Shown here: piece by piece, positions 6,975 to 14,167 of the stretch
How the letters are laid out: every line of letters begins with the position of its first letter
Numbering within the stretch: the stretch's first letter is position 1
Notes under the pieces: generated by a model
Database searches by the model: none
Told to the model about the DNA's origin: nothing
Seen by the model: the letters and a program-made list of their open reading frames with translations, nothing else
Translations under genes and position numbers: made by a program
Source: UBA4582 sp047630175
GTDB lineage: Bacteria > Pseudomonadota > Gammaproteobacteria > Pseudomonadales > Azotimanducaceae
Direction: 5' to 3'
Length of the DNA stretch: 19,656 nt
Assembly: GCA_047630175.1 (NCBI GenBank)
Contig: JBLHVI010000055.1
Location: forward strand, 1-19,656

Positions 6975-8090
6975 ATGGATTTTATTGATACCTGCATTGT
7001 CGGCGGTGGTGTTGTGGGGCTTGCTATAGGTAAGGCGCTGGCAGCCAGTGAGCCGAACCTGCTAGTTCTGGATCAGGCAGAGACCATAGGGCAGGGCATC
7101 AGTAGTCGCAACAGTGAGGTGATTCACGGCGGCCTTTACTATCCATCGGGTTCTCTTAAAGCGCACTTATGCGTTGCGGGCAAGAGGCAGCTCTATGCTT
7201 ACTGTCAGGCGCGTGACATTGCTCATCAACGTATCGGTAAGTTGGTAGTTGCCACGCAGTCTGGGGAGGAGGGTGCGCTAGTTGATATTTCTGCGCGGGC
7301 CAAGGCTAACGGAGTGGACGATTTGGAGTTCTGGTCAGCCGCTAAGGTTAGGCGCTTGGAGCCTGCTATTAATGCGACGTTAGCACTGCATTCACCGTCG
7401 ACGGGCATTGTCAGTGCGCATGATCTTATGCGCAGTCTAATGGCTGATATTCAGGCCCTCGGCGGCGACTTTGTAGGTCGCGTGCGGGTCACTGCTATTG
7501 CTCAGACCTCCGCAGGCTTTGAGTTGACTTGCGATATTAACGGCGAGGCTTATCTGCTCACCTGTCGACAGTTAGTCAATGCCGCAGGGCTGGGGGCGCA
7601 GCAGCTTGCTGGCAGTTGTGCGTTTGTGCCGCCTCGCAGTGTACCGCTTTTGTATTTATGCAAGGGGGAGTACTTTACGTTGCGGGGCCCTAGTCCGTTT
7701 CGCCATCTTGTCTATCCCGTGCCAGAACCCTCTGGCGCCGGGCTAGGTGTGCACGCTACGCTAGATCTTGGGGGGCAGGTCAAGTTCGGGCCTGATGTTG
7801 AGTATATCGAAGCCGAGGACTATGGCATCACTCCGGCTAAACATGCACGTTATTGCGCCGCTATACAGCGCTACTATCCCGGCCTTCAGCCTGCCAAGCT
7901 GGTGCCGGATTATGCCGGCATACGACCGAAACTACAGGGTCCGGGTGACAGTCCGCGAGACTTTGATATTCAGGGACCCATGCAGCACGGGGTTGCTGGG
8001 CTAGTCCAGCTGTTTGGCATTGAGTCTCCCGGGCTGACCGCTGCGCTGGCGATTGGAGATCATGTTGCTGACCTTTTGGCGAGCGCTTGA
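6975..8090 (+). CDS. lhgO: L-2-hydroxyglutarate oxidase/dehydrogenase-like flavoprotein
   Basis: A 371-residue FAD enzyme of the DAO (glycine oxidase/L2HGDH) superfamily. Members oxidise L-2-hydroxyglutarate to 2-oxoglutarate and pass electrons to the quinone pool. The N-terminal 'DTCIVGGGVVGLAIG' (residues about 5-19) is the dinucleotide-binding beta-alpha-beta turn, followed by the family stretch 'SSRNSEVIHGGLYYP' (about 43-57). 'LVNAAGLGAQQLA' near 203 and the C-terminal 'GIESPGLTAALAIGDHVADLL' are also typical. Close relatives run about 370-420 residues. The weak GGAA at 6964-6967 is seven bases before the ATG. It diverges from the cation transporter across 265 bases with no clear promoter. 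The substrate is inferred from family; a related 2-hydroxyacid or amine is possible. Confidence 0.8.
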   Translation: MDFIDTCIVGGGVVGLAIGKALAASEPNLLVLDQAETIGQGISSRNSEVIHGGLYYPSGSLKAHLCVAGKRQLYAYCQARDIAHQRIGKLVVATQSGEEGALVDISARAKANGVDDLEFWSAAKVRRLEPAINATLALHSPSTGIVSAHDLMRSLMADIQALGGDFVGRVRVTAIAQTSAGFELTCDINGEAYLLTCRQLVNAAGLGAQQLAGSCAFVPPRSVPLLYLCKGEYFTLRGPSPFRHLVYPVPEPSGAGLGVHATLDLGGQVKFGPDVEYIEAEDYGITPAKHARYCAAIQRYYPGLQPAKLVPDYAGIRPKLQGPGDSPRDFDIQGPMQHGVAGLVQLFGIESPGLTAALAIGDHVADLLASA

Positions 8091-8200
8091 TGTGATTAAT
8101 GGTTGCTTTCAAAATGGGCGATGTCTTGGTTAGCAACGTATTATAAATGCGAGTCAATCGCTTAACGGCGACCAATAATTTTTATAGGTGATTAAACAAT

Positions 8201-8839
8201 ATGAGTCTGACCGATGAACGACGAGAATATCGCTATGCACAGCTGAGTCGGGCGAGCCTACTGGCGGCACCGGAAGATCAGTTTGCAGGTTGGATGCAAC
8301 AAGCTCTGGATTCAACATTGCCTGATCCTACTGCCATGGTGCTGGCCAGCGTCGATGCAGGTGGGCAGCCATGGCAGCGCACAGTCTTGCTTAAGGGTCA
8401 GGATGAACGTGGCTTGGTCTTTTATTCGAACTATGAAAGCAATAAAGCGCAACAGATGGCTGTAAATTCGCAGGTCAGCGTGTTGTTTCCGTGGTTAGTG
8501 ATGGACCGTCAGGTGATTGTTACCGGCACGGTACGACGTCTACCAAACGCCGAGTCGCAAGTCTATTTCCATAGTAGACCGCGAGACAGTCAACTGGCTG
8601 CTTGGACATCGGCGCAGAGTCAGCCTGTCGACTCGCGCGAGGTTTTGGAGGAAAATTTTACGGCCATGCAGCAGCGTTTCGGCGATGACGAAATACCTAT
8701 GCCCGAATTCTGGGGTGGGTTCGCTATTGAGCCCCGGGTATGGGAGTTTTGGCAAGGTGGTGAAAACAGGCTGCATGATAGATTTCGCTATACACGTGAT
8801 GGTGCCGAGGGGTGGGACATCAACAGATTGTCGCCGTAG
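8201..8839 (+). CDS. pdxH: Pyridoxamine 5'-phosphate oxidase
   Basis: A 212-residue FMN enzyme that oxidises pyridoxamine or pyridoxine phosphate to pyridoxal phosphate, the last step of vitamin B6 synthesis and salvage. It has the split-barrel FMN fold: 'PTAMVLASVDAGGQPWQRTVLLKG' (about 43-66) and 'LVFYSNYESNKAQQM' (about 71-85) contact FMN. 'SRPRDSQLAAWTSAQSQ' (about 126-142) and the C-terminal 'NRLHDRFRY' carry conserved substrate and FMN residues. Length is normal. AGGTG at 8186-8190 is ten bases before the ATG. It provides the cofactor used by the HisC and D-threonine-aldolase-like proteins here, but adjacency need not mean regulation. Confidence 0.95.
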   Translation: MSLTDERREYRYAQLSRASLLAAPEDQFAGWMQQALDSTLPDPTAMVLASVDAGGQPWQRTVLLKGQDERGLVFYSNYESNKAQQMAVNSQVSVLFPWLVMDRQVIVTGTVRRLPNAESQVYFHSRPRDSQLAAWTSAQSQPVDSREVLEENFTAMQQRFGDDEIPMPEFWGGFAIEPRVWEFWQGGENRLHDRFRYTRDGAEGWDINRLSP

Positions 8840-8856
8840 CAGCGACGACAGGCAAC

Positions 8857-8898
8857 TTTGACTGATGGGGTATGACTGACGTGTTATGACTGACGTGT
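8857..8898. repeat. 14-bp tandem repeat after pdxH
   Basis: TATGACTGACGTGT is present twice, adjacent and exact, at 8871-8884 and 8885-8898. A degenerate third copy, TTTGACTGATGGGG, precedes it at 8857-8870. It starts 18 bases past the pdxH stop codon. The remaining gap up to slyD (8899-9095) holds an 11-bp direct repeat, GGACAAGCGCC, at 8901 and 9007 and a 13-bp palindrome at 8982-8994; I see no gene or clear promoter in it. Confidence 0.85.
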
Positions 8899-9085
8899 TA
8901 GGACAAGCGCCAATTCGAGATTTCGTTGCTGATCCGTTAAGCTGGGCGGCGAGCGGTGTCGGCAGAGACAGAGCCTTGCACATAAGGGCCTTATTTATTC
9001 GCCTTTGGACAAGCGCCGCTTTATCAGTAAGCGTACACGTGAGCACACGGCGGTGCGTTCATATTAAAAGTTATTTGAGGGATTT

Positions 9086-9090
9086 AGGAG
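9086..9090 (+). promoter_or_regulatory. slyD ribosome binding site
   Basis: AGGAG, five bases before the ATG at 9096. It fixes the start there; the frame is open 70 codons further upstream, but that part has no ribosome binding site and no family similarity. Confidence 0.7.
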
Positions 9091-9095
9091 AATCA

Positions 9096-9560
9096 ATGAA
9101 AATTGCTGAGAATAAAGTCGTTAGCATCCACTATGAATTGACGAATACGACGGGGGAGGTGCTGGATTCTTCATTGGACAAGGATCCCTTAACTTATCTG
9201 CATGGTACTGGCGGCCTAATCCCCGGACTTGAGAAGGCGCTTGACGGTCACGGCGTGGGTGATGAGATGGACGTTGAGATTGCGCCCGAGGATGCTTATG
9301 GTCCTGTTAATGAGGAGTTGATTCAGTCGGTTCCGCTTTCAGCGTTTGAAGGGGTCGACAAGATTGAGCCCGGCATGAACTTCCAGGCGACTGGTAACGA
9401 AGGTGAGGAGCAGCGTATTACTGTTGTGGCTGTCAGCGAAGAGGACGTCACCATTGATGCTAATCATCCGCTGGCGGGCGAGACCCTACGTTTTAACGTC
9501 AGCATCAAAGCTGTGCGTGCGGCAACCGACGAAGAGTTGGCGCACGGTCACGCCCACTAA
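9096..9560 (+). CDS. slyD: SlyD-type FKBP peptidyl-prolyl isomerase
   Basis: A 154-residue cytoplasmic prolyl cis-trans isomerase with chaperone activity. The FKBP domain is split by the insert-in-flap domain: 'VSIHYELTNTTGEVLDSS' (about 9-26) and 'GTGGLIPGLEKALDGHGVGD' (about 36-55) form the first FKBP part, about 70-125 is the flap, and the C-terminal strands resume FKBP. 'APEDAYG' near 62-68 is a SlyD signature. E. coli SlyD has a long His/Cys-rich nickel-binding tail; here only 'HGHAH' remains, so metal binding may be reduced. The next gene, 27 bases downstream, is a His-rich zinc transporter, so a shared transcript and a role in metal handling are plausible. Confidence 0.9.
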   Translation: MKIAENKVVSIHYELTNTTGEVLDSSLDKDPLTYLHGTGGLIPGLEKALDGHGVGDEMDVEIAPEDAYGPVNEELIQSVPLSAFEGVDKIEPGMNFQATGNEGEEQRITVVAVSEEDVTIDANHPLAGETLRFNVSIKAVRAATDEELAHGHAH

Positions 9561-9587
9561 ACGATTCGATGAGGTTTGCCTGCTGAT

Positions 9588-10562
9588 ATGCAATTACGTG
9601 TATCTGATGATAGTTCGACCGACGACCACCATGATCATGATAGTCATGGGCATGGTGGTCATCATCATGGTGCGCACGATCATTCGGTAGATTTCAGTAA
9701 CGTCAATACTAGCTTTATTATCGCAGTGGTGGCCAATCTTGCATTCACGATTCTTGAGGCATTCTATGGGTTTCTGACAGGTTCTGTGAGCCTGCTCGGT
9801 GACGCAGGGCATAACCTCTCGGATGTGCTGGGTCTGTTGTTGGCCTGGGGCGCCGCCTACTTAAGCGGTCGTCAGTCTAGCGCGCTTTATAGTTACGGCT
9901 TCCGTCGCTCGACCATTCTGGCTGCATTAATCAATGCAGTGGTGCTAGTCTTCGCCGCGGGATTTATTGCCTGGGAGTCTGTAGAAAAATTCTTGCAGCC
10001 ATCACCGATGAGTGAAATGACTGTGATGGTGGTTGCCTCCATCGGTATTTTGGTTAATGCGGGTACAGCGATGTTATTTATGCGCGGTAGTCATGACGAC
10101 CTAAACATGCGCGGCGCTTTTTTACACTTGGCCTATGATGCCCTGATCTCTGCGGGTGTTGTCATTGCTGCGGTTATCATTCTTTACACCGGTTGGCAGT
10201 GGATAGACCCTTTGATGGGTTTGTTAATTGTGGTGATCATTCTGGGAGGTACTTGGGGGCTATTGCGAGAGTCGGTAAATTTGATGCTGGATGCCGTACC
10301 GCGGGATATAGAGATTCATGATGTACGTGACTATTTAGCGTCAATTGATGGCGTTACCGGCGTGCACGATTTGCATATTTGGGCGATGAGTACCCGAGAA
10401 AACGGTCTCACTGCGCACCTCGTTATGCCAGAGAACACGCTTTGGCATGACACAGAAGACTATGCCAAGGTTAGTGCGCAACTACGTGAGCGCTTCAAGA
10501 TCCATCATGTGACGCTGCAGGTCGAAAAAGAAATGGCGTGCACCAACACTAACTGCGATTGA
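9588..10562 (+). CDS. Cation diffusion facilitator, CzcD/ZitB type (zinc efflux)
   Basis: A 324-residue inner-membrane antiporter that probably exports Zn2+, possibly also Co2+ or Cd2+. The N-terminus (residues about 13-32) holds ten histidines in a cytoplasmic His/Asp-rich tail, usual for CzcD/ZitB/ZnT proteins. Six helices follow. The transport site is HxxxD in TM2 (H75 and D79 in 'GDAGHNLSD') and HxxxD in TM5 (H180 and D184 in 'HLAYD'). The cytoplasmic domain carries 'GVTGVHDLHIWAMS', a CzcD signature. The last residues include two cysteines. I choose the ATG at 9588; a TTG at 9576 is in frame but only one base from the GAGG at 9571-9574. It follows slyD by 27 bases. It belongs to a different subgroup from the transporter at 5494-6675. 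Confidence 0.92.
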   Translation: MQLRVSDDSSTDDHHDHDSHGHGGHHHGAHDHSVDFSNVNTSFIIAVVANLAFTILEAFYGFLTGSVSLLGDAGHNLSDVLGLLLAWGAAYLSGRQSSALYSYGFRRSTILAALINAVVLVFAAGFIAWESVEKFLQPSPMSEMTVMVVASIGILVNAGTAMLFMRGSHDDLNMRGAFLHLAYDALISAGVVIAAVIILYTGWQWIDPLMGLLIVVIILGGTWGLLRESVNLMLDAVPRDIEIHDVRDYLASIDGVTGVHDLHIWAMSTRENGLTAHLVMPENTLWHDTEDYAKVSAQLRERFKIHHVTLQVEKEMACTNTNCD

Positions 10563-10599
10563 TGTACACTCAGCACTTACCTTTTTTTGGAAGCTGGTG

Positions 10600-11775
10600 A
10601 TGGCGAGCCTCGAACAATTTATTACCGATGATCTTGCGCGTATCCCCCTGACGCCTATCAAGCTAGACCCACCCGTCCCCGTGGCCGAACTACCAACCCC
10701 TGCGCTGCTGATTGATTTAGATGCGTTTGACGCCAATCTGGCAAAAATGCAACGGCATGTTGATACCCACGGCATGGCGCTGCGCAGTCACACAAAGATG
10801 CATAAGTCGCCTGTTATTGCCCACCAGCAAATTGCTGCTGGGGCAATAGGCGTGTGTGCGGCCACGGTGAGTGAAGCCGAGGTAATGCTCGCAGGCGGTG
10901 TGACAAATATTTTAATTACCTCGCCTGTTGTCACCATTGAGAAAATCAAGCGAGTGATTGATATGGCACGACGCTCCACGGAAATTAGGATCGTTGTTGA
11001 TCATATTGGCGCAGCACAGCGGTTCAATCTTGCGGCGGATAATGCCAATGTCAGCCTCAAGGTATTAGTCGATCTTGACCCCGGGATGGGGCGCACAGGT
11101 ATAGCTTGCGGAGAGCCTGCTCTTGAGCTCGGTAAGTACATTGACGAGAAGTGCGCGGCACTTACCTTCGCAGGCCTGCAAATGTACATTGGCAATTGTA
11201 TGCACATTCAGGGTTTTGACGCGCGACGTGCCAAGTACGTTGAGCTACTTGAGAATGGCATCAAGACCCGGGCGTTGTTTGAAAGCCAGGGTATTGCCGT
11301 TGATGTGTTCACTGGTGGGGGCACGGGAACCTTCGATATTGAACCTGGTGTCGGCGCTCTGACCGAGATACAGGCGGGTTCCTACGCGTTTATGGACGTG
11401 GAGTATCGAGAAATAGGTGGGCAAGCCGGTGAGATTTTTGATGATTTTCAGACTGCGCTGTTCGTATTGGTCACCGCGATTAGTCAACCACAGAAACGCT
11501 TAATCACGGTAGATGCCGGGTTTAAGTCATTCGCGTCGGATGCAGGTTCGCCGCAATTTCGAGATGTTGAGGGTGCGGTTTATTACTTTGGGGGTGACGA
11601 GCATGGCATTGTTAGATTGAACAATCCCTCATTGGAGATAAAGTTGGGGGATAAACTCATGATGCTGACGCCCCATTGCGACCCTACCGTTAATTTACAT
11701 GATTATTACTTCCCCTACAGAGATGGCGTGGTCGAGGAGATCTGGCCGGTTTCGGCGCGAGGCAGATCTCAATGA
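10600..11775 (+). CDS. D-threonine aldolase / D-hydroxyamino-acid lyase family (PLP fold III)
   Basis: A 391-residue enzyme with an alanine-racemase-type barrel. 'ELPTPALLIDLDAFDANLAKM' (about 30-50) opens the barrel, and 'LRSHTKMHKS' holds the probable PLP lysine, K66. 'VDLDPGMGRTGI' near 148 and 'GGGTGTFD' near 230 bind the cofactor phosphate. The C-terminus has 'HCDPTVNLHD', whose H359 and D361 match the metal ligands of D-threonine aldolase and D-serine dehydratase. The family includes D-threonine aldolase, D-serine/3-hydroxyaspartate dehydratase and the beta-hydroxyaspartate aldolase BhcC; the sequence alone does not choose among them. GGAAG at 10589-10593 is six bases before the ATG. 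The stop overlaps the next start (ATGA), showing coupling to the MaoC-like enzyme. Confidence 0.85.
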   Translation: MASLEQFITDDLARIPLTPIKLDPPVPVAELPTPALLIDLDAFDANLAKMQRHVDTHGMALRSHTKMHKSPVIAHQQIAAGAIGVCAATVSEAEVMLAGGVTNILITSPVVTIEKIKRVIDMARRSTEIRIVVDHIGAAQRFNLAADNANVSLKVLVDLDPGMGRTGIACGEPALELGKYIDEKCAALTFAGLQMYIGNCMHIQGFDARRAKYVELLENGIKTRALFESQGIAVDVFTGGGTGTFDIEPGVGALTEIQAGSYAFMDVEYREIGGQAGEIFDDFQTALFVLVTAISQPQKRLITVDAGFKSFASDAGSPQFRDVEGAVYYFGGDEHGIVRLNNPSLEIKLGDKLMMLTPHCDPTVNLHDYYFPYRDGVVEEIWPVSARGRSQ

Positions 11776-12767
11776 GTCAGACGGTGCCTTGGTTTGAAGA
11801 CTTTCATGTAGGTGATGATTTCAGTGATGTGCCAGCCCTTACGGTTACTGACGGCCATGGTGCTATTCATCAAGCTCTGTTTGGTGATCGGCTGCGCCTG
11901 CCGTTAGATCAGGTATTGGCGGGACAAGTAACGGGCCAGCAGCGTGCCCTCGTAAATCCGTCTTTGGTGTGTAACTTGGCTATTGGTCAAAGCACGATTC
12001 CATCGCAGCGCGTGATGGGTAACTTGTTTTATCGTGGCCTAACACTGCACCAGCCAGTTTTTGTTGGGGACACGCTGACCACCACAACCAAGGTGGTTGG
12101 TCTGCGGCAGAACAAGCAAAAAGAGGGCAGGCCCGCGTCCGGAATGGTTGCACTAGAGATTCACGTGACAAATCAGGACGGCGGCACCGTTATGCTGTTC
12201 TGGCGTTGCCCGATGATTCCTTGCCTCGATCCCCAGGCGCAGACAGGTCATTCGGATGATTTTAGTCATATGCCAGAGACCATTGCGCCGGAATCACTGC
12301 TTAGCTTAGTGCCCGACTGGCACTATTCTGCGTTTCGCGAGCGCGTCAGAGGTAAGCACTTTGCCGATTTAACCGTGGGTGAACAGTGGACTGTGGCGGC
12401 GCGCGACACGATTACACTCGCACCAGAATTGGTGCGTATGACGTTAAATATGGCCATGACACACACGGATGCCGGACGCAGTGTCTACGGTCAACGGCTT
12501 GTCTATGGTGGGCATACGATAGCGATGGCCGCAGCGCAGATAACCCGAGTGCTGCCAACCATGATGACAATTCTTGGCTGGTTTAAATGCGACCATCTGG
12601 CGCCGGTTTTTGAGCAAGACATCATTGAATCGAGGGTAACCATTGAAGGGCTGTTGCCTGGTGTTGATGCTCAGGGTGGTGTGGCATTGTTACATGTGGA
12701 AGCCTTCGCTTGTCGGCAAGCGTCGGTGAAGGTGCTCGACTGGCATCTGGCGGCGCTATTTGCCTAA
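11772..12767 (+). CDS. MaoC-family dehydratase, double hot-dog
   Basis: A 331-residue protein of two hot-dog domains (about 1-155 and 185-331), in the style of mesaconyl-CoA hydratase and other MaoC-like enoyl-CoA hydratases. 'MGNLFYRGLTLHQPVFVGDTL' (about 82-102) in the first half and 'NMAMTHTDAGRSVYGQRLVYGGHTIAMAAAQ' (about 227-257) in the second resemble those seen in the mesaconyl-CoA hydratase group. The classic single-domain (R)-hydratase motif is not obvious. It starts inside the stop codon of the aldolase-like gene (ATGA), so the two products are likely made in fixed ratio and act in one pathway on a C4-C5 acyl-CoA or hydroxy acid; this is inference. A regulatory or thioesterase role cannot be excluded. 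Confidence 0.8.
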   Translation: MSQTVPWFEDFHVGDDFSDVPALTVTDGHGAIHQALFGDRLRLPLDQVLAGQVTGQQRALVNPSLVCNLAIGQSTIPSQRVMGNLFYRGLTLHQPVFVGDTLTTTTKVVGLRQNKQKEGRPASGMVALEIHVTNQDGGTVMLFWRCPMIPCLDPQAQTGHSDDFSHMPETIAPESLLSLVPDWHYSAFRERVRGKHFADLTVGEQWTVAARDTITLAPELVRMTLNMAMTHTDAGRSVYGQRLVYGGHTIAMAAAQITRVLPTMMTILGWFKCDHLAPVFEQDIIESRVTIEGLLPGVDAQGGVALLHVEAFACRQASVKVLDWHLAALFA

Positions 12768-12770
12768 AGA

Positions 12771-12806
12771 TATCAACGAAGACTATCAACTCTCGAGATT
12801 TATCAA
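12771..12806. repeat. Three TATCAA motifs between the MaoC and oxidase genes
   Basis: TATCAA at 12771, 12784 and 12801, the first two followed by C. Spacings are 13 and 17 bases. They lie just after the MaoC stop codon in a 126-base gap. They may be a decayed tandem repeat or chance in an AT-rich stretch. Confidence 0.3.
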
Positions 12807-12893
12807 TAGGCGTTAACCGATGCGAACTGAAAAAATAGATGCAATATTTTTCGATAACAAAATGGAATTTGTGACGCAAAGGGGCGCTGCCAT

Positions 12894-14069
12894 ATGAGTC
12901 GTGACTGGCAGAATTGGTCGGGTAGTCAGCAGCACAGTGTTGAGCAAATGGTACTGCCGGACGTTGAATCTGACATTGTGAAATTACTTGACCGGGCGAG
13001 TAGTGAGTCTCGCTGTGTTAGGGCAATCGGCAGTGCACATTCGTTCGTGCCATTTTGGACTAACGACTATCTGCTGTCGCTGGATAATATGCGCGGGCTA
13101 GTCAGTAGTGATCCAGCGCGGCAACAGGCGACTTTCTGGGCCGGCACCAAGCTACATGAAATGGGGCAGCCTTTATGGGAGATGGGGCTGGCAATGCCCA
13201 ATATGGGTGATATTGATCGCCAGTCAATTGCTGGAGCAATGAGTACGGGCACCCACGGCACGGGTATACACTTACAGAATATCTCCAGTCAGGTGGTGGG
13301 TCTGCGACTCATTCAAGCCAATGGTGAGATAACTGATATTAATACTGACAGTCATTCGCAGTTGTTACGCGCGGCCCGAGTATCCATGGGCACGTTAGGT
13401 GTCATCAGCCAGGTTACCCTGAAGGCTATTCCAGCTTTCTACCTGCACGAGAAGCAGTGGCTGGCGAGCGTCGATGAGTGCGCCGAGGCTCGCGAAGAGC
13501 TCATGCTGAACAATCGTCACTGGGAGTTTTTCTGGGACCCACAGTCAGATCAATGTGCCATGAAGACTTTAAACCCGACGACGTTGAAGGTGCTGGAGAA
13601 TTCTCTTGAGGGCGAAAGCTTGGGTCCCAGCTATCAAATCATTCCTTCGCAGCGAGATGTTAAGTTTAACGAAATCGAATTCTCTGTTCCTGCGGAAGCC
13701 GGGTGGGCATGTTTTCTAGCCCTACGCTCGATGATGCAGCAGCGTTTTCCAGAGGTTCGATGGCCCATTGAGTACCGCACGTTGAAGGCTGATGATAGTT
13801 ACCTAAGTTCAGCGTCAGGCCGAGACAGCGTCACAATCTCCGCGCATGAGGGCATCAAACATTCCCATACGCCGCTGTTCAAGGCGGTCGAAGACCTGTT
13901 CCGGGAATATGGTGGGCGCCCGCACTGGGGCAAAGTTCATACCCACAAGGCCACCGAACTTGAGGCGTTGCTACCTCACTTCAATGACTTTCAGGCAATT
14001 CGCTCAACACTGGATCCCGAGGGTCGGTTCTTGAATCCATTTTTGCGGGGTATCTTTGGAATCAATTGA
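12894..14069 (+). CDS. FAD-linked oxidase of the sugar-1,4-lactone oxidase family
   Basis: A 391-residue flavoenzyme of the vanillyl-alcohol-oxidase superfamily, close in layout to D-arabinono-1,4-lactone oxidase, L-gulonolactone oxidase and bacterial alditol oxidase. The PCMH-type FAD domain (about 15-185) has 'VRAIGSAHSF' with H49 at the usual site of covalent FAD attachment, and 'GDIDRQSIAGAMSTGTHGTG' (about 105-124), the FAD pyrophosphate loop. The C-terminal ALO domain ends in 'GGRPHWGKVH' near 341 and 'LDPEGRFLNPFL' near 375, both hallmark motifs. AAGGGG at 12879-12884 is nine bases before the ATG. No signal peptide is seen, so it is cytoplasmic or inner-face. The substrate is unknown; an alditol, a sugar lactone or a sugar acid is likely. 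It lies 126 bases after the MaoC gene on the same strand. Confidence 0.85.
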   Translation: MSRDWQNWSGSQQHSVEQMVLPDVESDIVKLLDRASSESRCVRAIGSAHSFVPFWTNDYLLSLDNMRGLVSSDPARQQATFWAGTKLHEMGQPLWEMGLAMPNMGDIDRQSIAGAMSTGTHGTGIHLQNISSQVVGLRLIQANGEITDINTDSHSQLLRAARVSMGTLGVISQVTLKAIPAFYLHEKQWLASVDECAEAREELMLNNRHWEFFWDPQSDQCAMKTLNPTTLKVLENSLEGESLGPSYQIIPSQRDVKFNEIEFSVPAEAGWACFLALRSMMQQRFPEVRWPIEYRTLKADDSYLSSASGRDSVTISAHEGIKHSHTPLFKAVEDLFREYGGRPHWGKVHTHKATELEALLPHFNDFQAIRSTLDPEGRFLNPFLRGIFGIN

Positions 14070-14152
14070 TTTTGTTGGAAATTCGGTGGTTACCTAATTG
14101 AAATCCAGATCAACATTGATGTCAATTGTGCTACAGTAGCAGTCTTTTAGGT

Positions 14153-14158
14153 GGGAGG
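14153..14158 (+). promoter_or_regulatory. exbB ribosome binding site
   Basis: GGGAGG, nine bases before GTG at 14168. The protein from that GTG begins 'MFELVQAGGWLM', the usual ExbB-like start; an open TTG at 14126 would put the ribosome binding site inside the gene. Confidence 0.65.
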
Positions 14159-14167
14159 TTTGCGTTA

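Noticed and set aside
7861..8175. 104-codon minus-strand frame over the lhgO end
   Set aside because: It is mostly antisense to conserved lhgO codons and has no ribosome binding site or recognisable domain.
8829..8846. Hairpin at the pdxH stop as a terminator
   Set aside because: The stem is only five base pairs and there is no following T run.
8886..9095. 70-codon N-terminal extension of SlyD
   Set aside because: The FKBP domain starts right after the ATG at 9096, which has a strong AGGAG; the extension starts inside the 14-bp repeat and shows no family similarity.
9624..9660. Ten-base perfect inverted repeat (GACCACCATG with CATGGTGGTC) in the zinc transporter gene
   Set aside because: It lies in the His-rich coding segment, where CAC/CAT and ATG/GTG triplets produce inverted repeats by composition.
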